Assembly: GCA_003451675.1 (NCBI GenBank)
Contig: DMCY01000053.1
Coordinates: 34,864-98,863 of the forward strand
Origin: Candidatus Atribacteria bacterium
Lineage (GTDB): Bacteria; Atribacterota; JS1; SB-45; 34-128
Reading direction: 5' to 3'
Length of the DNA stretch: 64,000 bases
Position numbers and translations under genes: made by a program. The notes under the pieces are model-generated. The model was not told the DNA's origin. It searched no databases and saw only the letters and a list, made by a program, of their open reading frames with translations. The first letter of the stretch is position 1, and each line of letters opens with the position of its first letter. Shown here one piece after another: positions 43,371-52,442 of this stretch.

Positions 43371-44990
43371 TTACTTTTTACTTGCATATTTAAACTTCTC
43401 TAATGGAATAATATCACATAGCCTTGCAGAGGCTACGCCTATTACTTGATCTCCTCCACCATAATACATCATAAGTTCATCAGTATCATTAATGATTTGA
43501 TCTGAATCTTTATTTTTTGGGACAATTCCATTAGTAAAGACCACATTAGGAGCCCAGCCATAAAATTCATAATCTTTTTCCGGTACAAATATTGGTTCAG
43601 GAGAACGGTATATTACTTTTGTCGGATCACCTAAATTTAATAATGCTGCACCTATCATATAACTCCTTCTCCCTTTATTAATTCCAACTCCATGATAAAT
43701 CAATAGCCATCCATATCTACTCTTTAAAACCTGTGCTCCGGCTCCTACCCGTTCAGAATCCCACATCTTTGGGCGGGCTTTCATAATTTCTACAAAATTG
43801 TGTTTCCAGGGTGGTTCCAGGGTTTCGGAAAAACTAATGGCGATATTTCGTATTTTTCCCCGTATTGGCCTTCGTAATAATACATATTTTCCATCTATTC
43901 TTTCAGGGAATAATACTGCATTTCGATCGTATACATTAGAGAATAAGGGACCATATTTTATCCATTTTTTCTTAATTTCTGATTTTGGAGTATTAGGTAT
44001 TTTAATAAAATCTTGAATCTTAATCGAGGCCATTGCTATTTGAAGTACTTCACCATAAGCACTATAAGTCATATAAATCCTATCACCAATTAAGGTTAAT
44101 CTCGGGTCTTCGCATCCTCCTTTTTCTCGTATTCGATTTCTTAAGATCTCTGTTTCTTTAAATTCATATTCAGCATCAGGTGTAAAAATAGGATAATTTA
44201 ATTTCCCATCCATATTAAAACCATCTCTACTCCAGGCAAAACCTAAACGAGAGATATTATCATTCCCTAAAGCCCGATATAGAATATAAGTTGCGCCATC
44301 TATTCGAATCGCAGCAGGATTATAAACTGACTTTGCTTCCCAATAATTCTCTGGAATTGGTTTTAGAATAGGATTTCCTTCGTACCTTTTTAAAATTTCA
44401 ACTTTTTTAAAAAGAATATTTATGGGTTGACCAAATAGTTTCTCACGAAACTGATAACTTGAACCATTTATATAAGAAGCCTTAAAATTAGAAAACTCTA
44501 ATAATTTATTAAAGGTTATTTCTCTGCCATCAATATTAAATATTTTATTCTTGATTATTTCCCCAATTTTTGAACATACTCTAACTTTTCTAATTATTCC
44601 TTTATCTAAAATTATTAAATCTGTTAGAAATTGTTCCTTTTCGGTTTTTACTTTTTGTTCATCTAATTGTTCTACTAAAAAAAGCATGCTTTTTGATTTT
44701 GCTTCAATTTCCTGTATTATACAATCAATCACTATAGCGCTTTTTTCTATTTTCCCTTTTAAAATCTTTGTTTTCCCTAATATCGCCGCGCCTTTCTCTA
44801 CCTGGACACTTTCTCCTAACTCAACTTCTTTTCCCCAAAGAATTCCACCTTTTAACTCTATTTTTAAACTGTTCCTTAGTTTTTCGTCTTTAAATAATTG
44901 GTTTATTTTTTGACGTAATTCCAGGGTTCTATCATAATCTGACTTTTTCTTCATGAATTCTGATAAATTTAACTGATCCAATTTATTCAC
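43371..44990 (-). CDS. GH130 phosphorylase with an N-terminal beta-helix-like extension
   Basis: 539 aa. The C-terminal ~330 residues are GH130: YNPAAIRIDGATYILYRALG, GGCEDPRLTLIGDRIYMTY, RNAVLFPERIDGKYVLLRRPIRG, LLIYHGVGINKGRRSYMIGAALLNLGDPTKVIYR, MMYYGGGDQVIGVA. The first ~200 residues contain a repetitive GILWGKEVELGESVQVEKGAAILGKTKI stretch, like a left-handed beta-helix, then a KSMLFLVEQL...LIILDKGIIRKVRVCSKIGEII segment. Such an extension is not usual for GH130 and might give oligomerisation or a carbohydrate-binding surface. It has the same operon neighbours as 41213-42109. Confidence 0.8.
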   Translation of the reverse strand: MNKLDQLNLSEFMKKKSDYDRTLELRQKINQLFKDEKLRNSLKIELKGGILWGKEVELGESVQVEKGAAILGKTKILKGKIEKSAIVIDCIIQEIEAKSKSMLFLVEQLDEQKVKTEKEQFLTDLIILDKGIIRKVRVCSKIGEIIKNKIFNIDGREITFNKLLEFSNFKASYINGSSYQFREKLFGQPINILFKKVEILKRYEGNPILKPIPENYWEAKSVYNPAAIRIDGATYILYRALGNDNISRLGFAWSRDGFNMDGKLNYPIFTPDAEYEFKETEILRNRIREKGGCEDPRLTLIGDRIYMTYSAYGEVLQIAMASIKIQDFIKIPNTPKSEIKKKWIKYGPLFSNVYDRNAVLFPERIDGKYVLLRRPIRGKIRNIAISFSETLEPPWKHNFVEIMKARPKMWDSERVGAGAQVLKSRYGWLLIYHGVGINKGRRSYMIGAALLNLGDPTKVIYRSPEPIFVPEKDYEFYGWAPNVVFTNGIVPKNKDSDQIINDTDELMMYYGGGDQVIGVASARLCDIIPLEKFKYASKK

Positions 44991-45018
44991 TATCCTTTTA
45001 TCTCAGATATTGTTGTAC

Positions 45019-45885
45019 TTATCCTTTCAAACCAGTCGTTTTTACCCCTTCGATGAAATATTTTTGTGCGAATATAAAGACTATTACTATCGGTAAAATG
45101 GACATCGCTGAGGCTGCCATCATTAGTGGCCATTGGGTTAGTCCTTCTCGGAAACCCTTAAAACCAGCAATACCAAGAGCAAGGACTTTCATATTGTCCG
45201 TGTTTGTTACAATAAGTGGGTAAGTAAAATCATTCCAGGCAGAACCAAAGGTAAATATTGCCATCGCTGCCAGTGCGGGCTTTACCAGTGGTAACATTAC
45301 ACTCCAAAATATTCTAAAAGGACTTGCTCCATCTATAATAGCCGCCTCTTCTAACTCCTTAGGTATGGTAAGAAAAAACTGTTTCAATAAAAATACACTG
45401 AAAGCCCCACCGAATGCTCCCAGTGCATGAGGAATAATCAGAACCTGATAGGTGTTAATCCAATGCAAATTTTTCATTAGTATAAAGACTGGTACCATAA
45501 GAACTTCAAAAGGCAGCATCAAGGAACTAAGCAAGAGGAAAAACAGAATATCTCTGCCTGGAAACTTTAATCGGGCAAATGCATAAGCAGCCAGCGTACA
45601 TGTAATGAACATACCGACCATCCGTCCTGTAGTTACCAATATAGTATTCCAATAATATCTACCAAAATTTATTAGTTCAAAAACTCTTTTGTAGTTTTCC
45701 CAATGAATAGGCTCTGGTATCCATTTTGGAGGAATAATAAAAACCTGATTAATATCTTTAAGTGAAGTTGATATCATCCATAAAAATGGCATAAGCATAC
45801 CGATCGCACCGGCAATAATCAAAATATAAGAAATAATTACCCAAATTAGCCCTTTTTGTTTATGAAAAATTAATTTTTTATTCAT
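45019..45885 (-). CDS. Carbohydrate ABC transporter permease, MalG type
   Basis: 288 aa from the ATG at 45885, which overlaps the end of the upstream permease (ATGAATAA); a longer frame to 45921 lacks such support. Six membrane segments, a cytoplasmic EEAAIIDGASPFRIFWSVMLPLVKPALA loop (EAA motif), and a start with FLWMISTSLKD typical of MalG. It forms the permease pair with 45878-46771. No ABC ATPase gene lies in this operon; such transporters often share a common MsmK-like ATPase encoded elsewhere. Confidence 0.9.
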   Translation of the reverse strand: MNKKLIFHKQKGLIWVIISYILIIAGAIGMLMPFLWMISTSLKDINQVFIIPPKWIPEPIHWENYKRVFELINFGRYYWNTILVTTGRMVGMFITCTLAAYAFARLKFPGRDILFFLLLSSLMLPFEVLMVPVFILMKNLHWINTYQVLIIPHALGAFGGAFSVFLLKQFFLTIPKELEEAAIIDGASPFRIFWSVMLPLVKPALAAMAIFTFGSAWNDFTYPLIVTNTDNMKVLALGIAGFKGFREGLTQWPLMMAASAMSILPIVIVFIFAQKYFIEGVKTTGLKG

Positions 45886-46771
45886 AAAACACCCACTTTT
45901 TCTGTAGTTCTTTTTGAACATAAGTAGCCAGGATTAAGATGACCAATAGTAATACTGCTTGTGCACAGGCGTAACCCATATGAAACCACTCAAAGGCATT
46001 CTTGTAGACGTAGTAGACAATAGTGGTTGTTGCTTCTTGTGGTCCACCTTCCGTCATTATGTAAGCTTGTTGAAATATTTGAAATGAATGTATCATCGTA
46101 GTTATAACAATAAAGAATGTTGCAGGAGAAAGAAGAGGCAATGTAACATTTCTAAACTTATGCCACCAATTTGCCCCATCGATTTCTGCTGCTTCATAGT
46201 AAATTTTAGGAATACCTTGTAACCCCGCGAGAAATATAATCATATTATATCCAGTCCCCTTCCAAATACTCATTAGAATAAGTCCGGGCATAGCCCAACG
46301 TGGATCGAGAAGCCAATTCACGGGAGGTAATCCTATAAGTCCAATAAAATAATTAACGAGTCCATGATTCGTACTCAATAACCATTTCCATAGCATGGAA
46401 ACAGCCACCATCATACTTATTACAGGAAGGTAATATATTGCTCGGAAGAAATTACGTCCCTTTAAAAATTTTTGGTTTAAAAATAGAGCAAGAATTAAAG
46501 CCAGGGGAACGCCTGTAAACAGAATCCCTAATGTATAATAAATAGTATTCCACACTGCTTTAATGAAATGTTTATCATTAAACATTTTTACATAATTAGC
46601 GGTCCCAATCCATTCCTGAGACCCAAAACCACCCCATTTTGTAAAACTCATCAATATACCACTTAGCATTGGATAAAGCATAAAAAGGGAAAATCCCAAC
46701 ATTGCTGGAAAGATAAAAAGATATCCCCAAAACCACTGTTGATGTTTATAAGATAATCTTATTTTTTTCAT
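45878..46771 (-). CDS. Carbohydrate ABC transporter permease, MalF type
   Basis: 297 aa, six transmembrane segments. FIFPAMLGFSLFMLYPMLSGILMSF at the N-terminus, then a YEAAEIDGANWWHKFRNVTLPLLSPATF EAA loop. It works with the MalG-type partner and the binding protein at 46890-48128. A stem-loop lies between it and the binding protein gene. Confidence 0.9.
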   Translation of the reverse strand: MKKIRLSYKHQQWFWGYLFIFPAMLGFSLFMLYPMLSGILMSFTKWGGFGSQEWIGTANYVKMFNDKHFIKAVWNTIYYTLGILFTGVPLALILALFLNQKFLKGRNFFRAIYYLPVISMMVAVSMLWKWLLSTNHGLVNYFIGLIGLPPVNWLLDPRWAMPGLILMSIWKGTGYNMIIFLAGLQGIPKIYYEAAEIDGANWWHKFRNVTLPLLSPATFFIVITTMIHSFQIFQQAYIMTEGGPQEATTTIVYYVYKNAFEWFHMGYACAQAVLLLVILILATYVQKELQKKWVFYE

Positions 46772-46840
46772 CTAACCATTTTAACCTTTCTTTTTTATAT
46801 TATGAAACTTATTAAAGCAAAATTAAAATTTTTTATAGAA

Positions 46841-46871
46841 AATGGGAAGGGGAATAATCCCCCTTCCCATT
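46841..46871 (-). terminator. Intercistronic stem-loop after the binding protein gene
   Basis: A 12-bp perfect stem (AATGGGAAGGGG / CCCCTTCCCATT, minus strand) with a 7-nt loop is followed by TTCTATAAAAAATTTT. It is probably a partial terminator or RNA stabiliser giving excess binding protein over permease, as in mal-type operons. Confidence 0.75.
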
Positions 46872-46889
46872 AGAGAACAGTGATTTTTA

Positions 46890-48128
46890 TTACTCTGCCA
46901 TTAGACGATCTATTTCCTTTTGTGCTTTTTGGAGAGCATCTTCAGCTTTTTTCTCTCCCATCCATACTGGCTCTAATGCCCGATTTATCGCTGTCCAGAT
47001 CTCACCCCAGTGATTAAACACCAACATCGTTTCGTAATATGGCACCAGATGTACAGTATTGTGAATTCCTCTATCAGGAAGCACTTCTGCAAATTCAGAA
47101 GAATAAGCAACAGACATCCTCGAAGGGATAGCATGACCAGCTGCAGCCATTAATTCTTGCCCTTTTCTACCAGTTAAGAAACTTGCCAACTTATACGCAT
47201 CATCAGGATTTTTACTATCTTTAGCCACACAATAAGCCACCAGATCTACCCAGGTGTACATCCCTTTATTGTATGGTAAAGGAGCAATATCCCATTCAAA
47301 ATCTAGATCTTTATAGGACATAGCTTTCCATCTTCCACAGATGTACATCGCTGCTTTTTCATGAGCAAATCTGTCTGATGGTCCCTGGTCTGCCTGTTCA
47401 GTCATATCAGGAGCTACATTATGTTTCAGCCAGAGATCAGCATTAAACTGAATTGCCTTGGCAAACTCAGGAGTATTCACAACAACTTTGTTAACCCCTT
47501 GAACCCAATTCGCACCTCCTTGAGGTGGAAAGACTTTCCATCTCCCTGCATCTAAAGCAACTCCGTGAACACCATCTTTAGTAAGTTTCTTAGCGGTCTC
47601 CAGAAAATCTTGCCAACTCCACTGTCCATAACCGAACATTTCATTAGGAGTAGGCAAACCTGCTTTCTTAAACATTTCTTTATTGTAGTACACTACATAT
47701 GTGCTCCAATCTTTGGGAATCCCAAATATCTCTTTTGTATTCCGGTCTTTGAAAGCACTAAGTAGACCAGGGAAGAAATCCGATTCATTAAAATTGGGAT
47801 CAGCATTTACGTAGGATTGAAGATTTAAAATAGCACCCTTTTCATGATAACTAACAAATTCAGGAAATCCCATGTAAAAAACATCTGGGGGTGTTCCTGC
47901 AGCCATCATACTCATCAATTTTGGCCAATAGTCTGCTGGTCGAATTATTTCAACTTTTATATCAGGATATTCTTCATTGAAGGCAGCTAAATATCCTTTC
48001 ATCTCTTTTTCCTCGACTGCTCCTCCCCACATCATAAGAGATACTTTACCAGCATAGACACTTCCTACATTCATCAGAAATATCGCTACAATAATTAACA
48101 ATACAAATACTAAGAACTTCCTTTTCAT
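46890..48128 (-). CDS. Extracellular sugar-binding protein of the ABC transporter (family 1)
   Basis: 412 aa. The signal peptide MKRKFLVFVLLIIVAIFLMNVGSVYAG has no lipobox Cys, so it may be secreted or retained by its uncleaved signal. SLMMWGGAVEEKEMKGYLAAFNEEYPDIKVEI and AGTPPDVFYMG are classic MalE/UgpB-type features; WKVFPPQGGANW and YTWVDLVAYCVAK line the ligand cleft. Substrate is presumably the mannoside or glycosylglycerate handled by neighbours. Shine-Dalgarno GGAGGATAAAG. No clear operator before it. Confidence 0.9.
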   Translation of the reverse strand: MKRKFLVFVLLIIVAIFLMNVGSVYAGKVSLMMWGGAVEEKEMKGYLAAFNEEYPDIKVEIIRPADYWPKLMSMMAAGTPPDVFYMGFPEFVSYHEKGAILNLQSYVNADPNFNESDFFPGLLSAFKDRNTKEIFGIPKDWSTYVVYYNKEMFKKAGLPTPNEMFGYGQWSWQDFLETAKKLTKDGVHGVALDAGRWKVFPPQGGANWVQGVNKVVVNTPEFAKAIQFNADLWLKHNVAPDMTEQADQGPSDRFAHEKAAMYICGRWKAMSYKDLDFEWDIAPLPYNKGMYTWVDLVAYCVAKDSKNPDDAYKLASFLTGRKGQELMAAAGHAIPSRMSVAYSSEFAEVLPDRGIHNTVHLVPYYETMLVFNHWGEIWTAINRALEPVWMGEKKAEDALQKAQKEIDRLMAE

Positions 48129-48342
48129 TTTACTTTATCCTCCATTTTTAAAATTTTTAATTTAAGTTAAAATTCACTAAACGCAGATAGATTATTAATT
48201 TATTTTATCACCCCCTCTCTTCTTTTTGCTTGATTTTCACTTTCTCGATGCTACTTCATTTGCTGTGTTATAATCTTCTTTTTCACATAATTTATATTTT
48301 TTCTCTTTTCTTTGAATTCTTTTATCTTAATATTCTTTTGTT

Positions 48343-49437
48343 TTAACCTAATTTTTTCACACTCTTCCTAAATATCATTTTAGGGATTAATGCTATGTGC
48401 ACCTTATCATTTTTGTTTTCAACCTTCGTATCAAAATTAAATTTCATCTTTGGAAATTCTTCTAAATAACCTAATTCTCTTAATATTATATTCGCCCCTA
48501 AAACTCCCATATCATATATAGGTTGTGAAAATGTAGTTAAATCAAGATACTCAGATAAGGGGTTATCATCAAAACCTATTAATGAAATATCATTTGGTAC
48601 TTTTAAACCAGCTTCTTTTAAAGCTTTTTCTGCCCCTGCAGCTTGATAATCACTTGCTGCAAAGATTGCTGTTAATGAATTAGTATCTTCTTGTAATAAA
48701 AATCTTTTCATTGCTTTATTTCCGGCTTTAAAGGTAAAATGATCTATAGAAATAAATCTATTATCTAATGCAATTCCTTTCTCTTGGTAAAACTTTTTAA
48801 CACCTAATAATCTTTCATAACCTGAGGTAGTGGATTGAACCCCCATAATATAACCAATAGCTCTATGGCCTTGTTGAAAAAGATAATTAACGGCGTTATA
48901 AGCTGCAGAAACATTATCAATATAAACAGAGGATAAATTATCTCTTTGTGAATCGATTAATACAATAGGATAATCCTTGGGAATTAAATCAGGTTTTAAT
49001 TTAGATTCCGGTAACAAACTGATAATTACACATCCATCAGTTTTGCTCCGAATAGAGAAATTTTGAATTCTTTTACTAAGTGTTTTCACTTCTTCCGCAT
49101 TGTCTAACCAGTTTAATATTATGTCAAAGTTAAATTTTCTTAACTCACTTTGAATGCCTCTAACCACATTCGTTCTAAAACCTGTAAAATCATGTAATAA
49201 ATATACTGTTATTGTATTTGTTTTTTTAGAAGAAAGACTCCTGGCTATAGCATGAGGTTGATAACCTAAGTCTTTAATAACTTCAATTACTCTCTCCTTG
49301 GTTGCGGAACTTACATGCTCTCTTTTATTTAAAACCCTGGACACTGTTCCTATTCCAACTCCAGCCTTTTTTGCTACCTCTTTAATCTTTATCCTTCCGA
49401 TATTTATCACTCCTTTCAAATTTACTATTTTTTTCAC
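48343..49437 (-). CDS. LacI-family transcriptional regulator
   Basis: 364 aa from GTG 49437, but the likely start is an AUC at 49401 (352 aa): AAAGGAG lies 8 nt before it and the HTH (IKIKEVAKKAGVGIGTVSRVLNKREHVSSATKERVIEVIKDLGYQPHAIARSLS) then begins 6 residues in, as in the second LacI gene. The C-terminal periplasmic-binding-like sensor is complete. It lies between the GH13_18 gene and the sugar importer and probably controls the importer and itself via the palindrome at 49525-49540. Confidence 0.85.
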   Translation of the reverse strand: MKKIVNLKGVINIGRIKIKEVAKKAGVGIGTVSRVLNKREHVSSATKERVIEVIKDLGYQPHAIARSLSSKKTNTITVYLLHDFTGFRTNVVRGIQSELRKFNFDIILNWLDNAEEVKTLSKRIQNFSIRSKTDGCVIISLLPESKLKPDLIPKDYPIVLIDSQRDNLSSVYIDNVSAAYNAVNYLFQQGHRAIGYIMGVQSTTSGYERLLGVKKFYQEKGIALDNRFISIDHFTFKAGNKAMKRFLLQEDTNSLTAIFAASDYQAAGAEKALKEAGLKVPNDISLIGFDDNPLSEYLDLTTFSQPIYDMGVLGANIILRELGYLEEFPKMKFNFDTKVENKNDKVHIALIPKMIFRKSVKKLG

Positions 49438-49524
49438 TGATTATAAATTGTAGAAAACTCCCTTCATCATCAAAATTTTTTAAAACTCCTATGCCACAAA
49501 GTATAATTTTATCAAAGTTGTTCT

Positions 49525-49540
49525 TTGGAAACGTTTCCAA
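49525..49540. promoter_or_regulatory. LacI-type operator
   Basis: TTGGAAACGTTTCCAA is a perfect 16-bp palindrome with a central CG, the hallmark LacI/CcpA-family site (WTGnAAnCGnTTnCAW-like). It lies about 90 nt upstream of the LacI gene and 70 nt after the GH13_18 gene on the transcribed strand, so autoregulation is likely. I saw no second identical site in this window. Confidence 0.75.
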
Positions 49541-49607
49541 TTTATCTGAAAAAAATTTATTTATTTTTTATGCTAACATAATATTAAATAAATTGCAAAT
49601 TTTAAAA

Positions 49608-51338
49608 TCAATAAATCTTTAACCACATAATTTGATATGTTGTCAGAGAGATTTTTTCTATATCTATTGTTTTCTCAGATATTATGTCAAAATATTCTTT
49701 TTTGTTTAAGCCATACTGATTTTTTATAAAACAACATTTCTGCATATTATCTGTAATATTATGTAAGACTATTATTTTTTCCTTACCATCCGGAGAAGTC
49801 CGTAATAAAGAAAATATTCCTTTCTTTAAAAATAATACTTCCTGCTTTCCGTTGGGATAAAAGGCTTTTTCAGATTTTCTTTTATGAATTAATTTCATGA
49901 ACTCAGTAAATATTTTATGTTCTCTGGAATCCGAATTTGCTAAATTTTCTTTTAATTTATCGTATTGAAATTTTTTTCGATTAATAGTTCTTTTTTGACC
50001 TGTTTCCTTTACTCCTTCCAGATAATTTTCCGTTCCGAACAGGCTATGAATATAAATTCCCGGAATGCCTAATAGAGATAATATTATTGCTTGCGAAGCT
50101 ATAAATTTCTCTATATTTAATTCTTCACTTTTTTTAGAATCGGCAATAGCACTATAATAGGTAATATTCATTTCGTATGGTTCTTTAACCCCATTTTTTA
50201 CAGTTTTATAAGATACAAATCCACCTCTTTCTTTTATGTTATCTGCGATATCGGTTATTTCCCTGTCAGTTAAAATGGCTTTAACCGGAACAACCCCCAG
50301 ACCATCATGGGTAGCAAGCACATTAAAGAAAGCTGTTTTATCAGAAACATTCTTGATGTGGGATGCCCATTCAAGAAGGCGGGAGGCATCACCGGTGTAG
50401 AAGGTATGTAATACTAATAAGGGGAGGGCAAATTGATATACTAATTGGACTTCATTATAGCCATTACCAAAATAACTAATATTCTCTTTGTGTGGTACAT
50501 TTGTCTGTGTAAGCAATAATGTATCAGGAAAAATTTCATTAAGAATAGCTCTAATTAATTGAATTATATAGTGCGTTTCTTTCAAGTTAATACAACTTGT
50601 CCCTAATTTTTTCCAGATATGACCGATTGCATCCAGGCGGATAATTCTGGCCCTTTTACTGGCATAAAATAATATTACATCGATGATCTCCAGTAGTACA
50701 TTTTCATTTGCGAAATTAATGTCAATCTGGTCCGGACTATAAGTTGTCCAGAGATAAATATCTTCCCCTTTTCTTTTAAATTTTGTTAATAATGGATGCG
50801 TTCTTGCCCTTGTAACTGAAGATAGATCAGCATCTTTATCAACACTAATAAAATAGTCATCATATTTGGGGTTGCCTTTTAGATATTCTTTAAACCATAT
50901 ACTTTCAGAGGAAATATGATTGGCTACCAGGTCAAACATTAAATTGAATTTTTGACCTATATCTTCAATATCTTTCCAATCCCCTAAAGCTGGATTAACT
51001 TTTTTATAATCTATAACCGAAAATCCGTCATCAGAAGAGTAAGGATAAAATGGTAGTATATGAATGATATTTATTGCCTGTTCAATATATTCATCGGCAA
51101 ATTTGAATAAGGATTGTAGGGGGTTTTTATTGGTTGCTTGAATATTATCTCCATAAGTAATTAAGATAACATCTTTTTCATTTAAAAAATTGGCTTTTGG
51201 AATTTTGCCGGCACCATTCTTCTGGTATCTATCGATTAATTCATCAATCTTCTTAAATGTACTTTGAGCTCTATCCCTGCCATAAAGGAATTCCAGTTTG
51301 TTTATTATTATTTCCCGACTTATTTTAGATACTGACAT
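49608..51338 (-). CDS. GH13_18 sucrose/glucosylglycerate phosphorylase-like protein with Glu to Gln at the acid/base
   Basis: 576 aa. GH13 subfamily 18 motifs: VILITYGDNI, IHILPFYPYSSDDGFSVIDY, DLVANHIS, and nucleophile region ARIIRLDAIGHIWKK (Asp near 234). The general acid/base region reads LLLTQTNVPHKENISYFG near 277, where the family norm is TETNVPHKEN; the codon is CAG, so the catalytic Glu seems replaced by Gln. The transition-state Asp is kept (LATHDGLG near 342). Family members phosphorolyse sucrose, sucrose 6-phosphate or glucosylglycerate. With Gln, normal phosphorolysis should be impaired. Between two LacI genes. Confidence 0.85.
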   Translation of the reverse strand: MSVSKISREIIINKLEFLYGRDRAQSTFKKIDELIDRYQKNGAGKIPKANFLNEKDVILITYGDNIQATNKNPLQSLFKFADEYIEQAINIIHILPFYPYSSDDGFSVIDYKKVNPALGDWKDIEDIGQKFNLMFDLVANHISSESIWFKEYLKGNPKYDDYFISVDKDADLSSVTRARTHPLLTKFKRKGEDIYLWTTYSPDQIDINFANENVLLEIIDVILFYASKRARIIRLDAIGHIWKKLGTSCINLKETHYIIQLIRAILNEIFPDTLLLTQTNVPHKENISYFGNGYNEVQLVYQFALPLLVLHTFYTGDASRLLEWASHIKNVSDKTAFFNVLATHDGLGVVPVKAILTDREITDIADNIKERGGFVSYKTVKNGVKEPYEMNITYYSAIADSKKSEELNIEKFIASQAIILSLLGIPGIYIHSLFGTENYLEGVKETGQKRTINRKKFQYDKLKENLANSDSREHKIFTEFMKLIHKRKSEKAFYPNGKQEVLFLKKGIFSLLRTSPDGKEKIIVLHNITDNMQKCCFIKNQYGLNKKEYFDIISEKTIDIEKISLTTYQIMWLKIY

Positions 51339-51405
51339 ATTGCACTGCTTCTCCGATATGGTTTTTCAACAATAAGAGTAAATTGTTTAATAAAGTTTCA
51401 TCGTC

Positions 51406-52419
51406 CTAAGTAGAGGCTCTGATAATTAATTTTGGCTGGAAAATAATTCTTTGACTTTTATGATTCTCGGGATCTTTTAACTGTTGAGCTAAAATTTTTA
51501 TTGCCCCCTCTGCCATCTTTCTTACAGACTGGCTAATCGTTGTCAGGGCCGGATAATAGTATTCTGATAACGGAATATTATCAATTCCAAGTACCGCAAT
51601 ATCCTGGGGTATTTTTAGCCTCTTTTCCTGAATAGCATGATAAACCCCTATTGCCCTCTGGTCACCGGAGACAAAAAGGGCATCAGGAGCTTCTTCTTCT
51701 AAAATATTCTTCATCTTTTCATAAGCAAATTTGGGGTTCATAATTCCATAATCAATATGCATTAATTCACTCTTGATATGATAATCATTAAAGGCTTGAA
51801 TAAATCCTTTTGCTCTATCCTGGTTTACCGTAAAATTTTTATCCCCCAGAAAAAATCGAATAGACCTCTTCCCTCTTTTGATAAGATGCTCAGCTCCCAA
51901 ATAACCTGCTTTAACATTATCAAGATTAACAAAAGAACTAGATTCATAGACATTATCCCTACCGACAATAACAAAAGGAATCTTCCTTTCCACAAGATAG
52001 TCAATCCGGCGATCAATTTCCCGAGTATCAAAAATTATAGCACCGTCTGCAAAGCCGTTTTTTAGCAAATAGAAACCATCATGTTTATTTTCTTCAACTT
52101 TATAAGCTGAAGACTTTGAAACTATTAATTTATACCCTAATCTATTGGCTTCGCTATCTAAATATCGGATAAAAACATTATGGAAATTTCCTATATAATT
52201 TGCCGCATTTTTTTCTACAAAGACTATCAAAATCCCGGTTGTTTTTTTTCTAAGTGACCTGGCAATAAGATTAACATCATACCCGGTTGATTCAATGATT
52301 TTTAATATTTTATCTCTTGTTTCTTTCTTTACTTTTTTTTCTCTATTTACAACTCTGGAAACCGTCCGCGGAGAAACGTTGGCGATTTTTGCGATATCTT
52401 TAATAGTATATTCCTTTAT
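51406..52419 (-). CDS. LacI-family transcriptional regulator with apparent AUA start
   Basis: 337 aa, exactly typical for LacI, when started at AUA 52419. The upstream in-frame codons encode a full HTH (IKEYTIKDIAKIANVSPRTVSRVVNREKKVKKETRDKILKIIESTGYDVNLIARSL). There is no ATG, GTG or TTG between the in-frame stop (TGA, 52428-52426) and this helix. AGGAGG (52434-52429) sits 9 nt before the AUA. The first canonical start (TTG 52230) would delete the HTH. The effector domain is complete. It probably regulates the GH13_18 gene directly downstream or the GT4/GH38 genes upstream. Confidence 0.8.
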   Translation of the reverse strand: MKEYTIKDIAKIANVSPRTVSRVVNREKKVKKETRDKILKIIESTGYDVNLIARSLRKKTTGILIVFVEKNAANYIGNFHNVFIRYLDSEANRLGYKLIVSKSSAYKVEENKHDGFYLLKNGFADGAIIFDTREIDRRIDYLVERKIPFVIVGRDNVYESSSFVNLDNVKAGYLGAEHLIKRGKRSIRFFLGDKNFTVNQDRAKGFIQAFNDYHIKSELMHIDYGIMNPKFAYEKMKNILEEEAPDALFVSGDQRAIGVYHAIQEKRLKIPQDIAVLGIDNIPLSEYYYPALTTISQSVRKMAEGAIKILAQQLKDPENHKSQRIIFQPKLIIRAST

Positions 52420-52442
52420 TTCAAATCACCTCCATAAAATCA

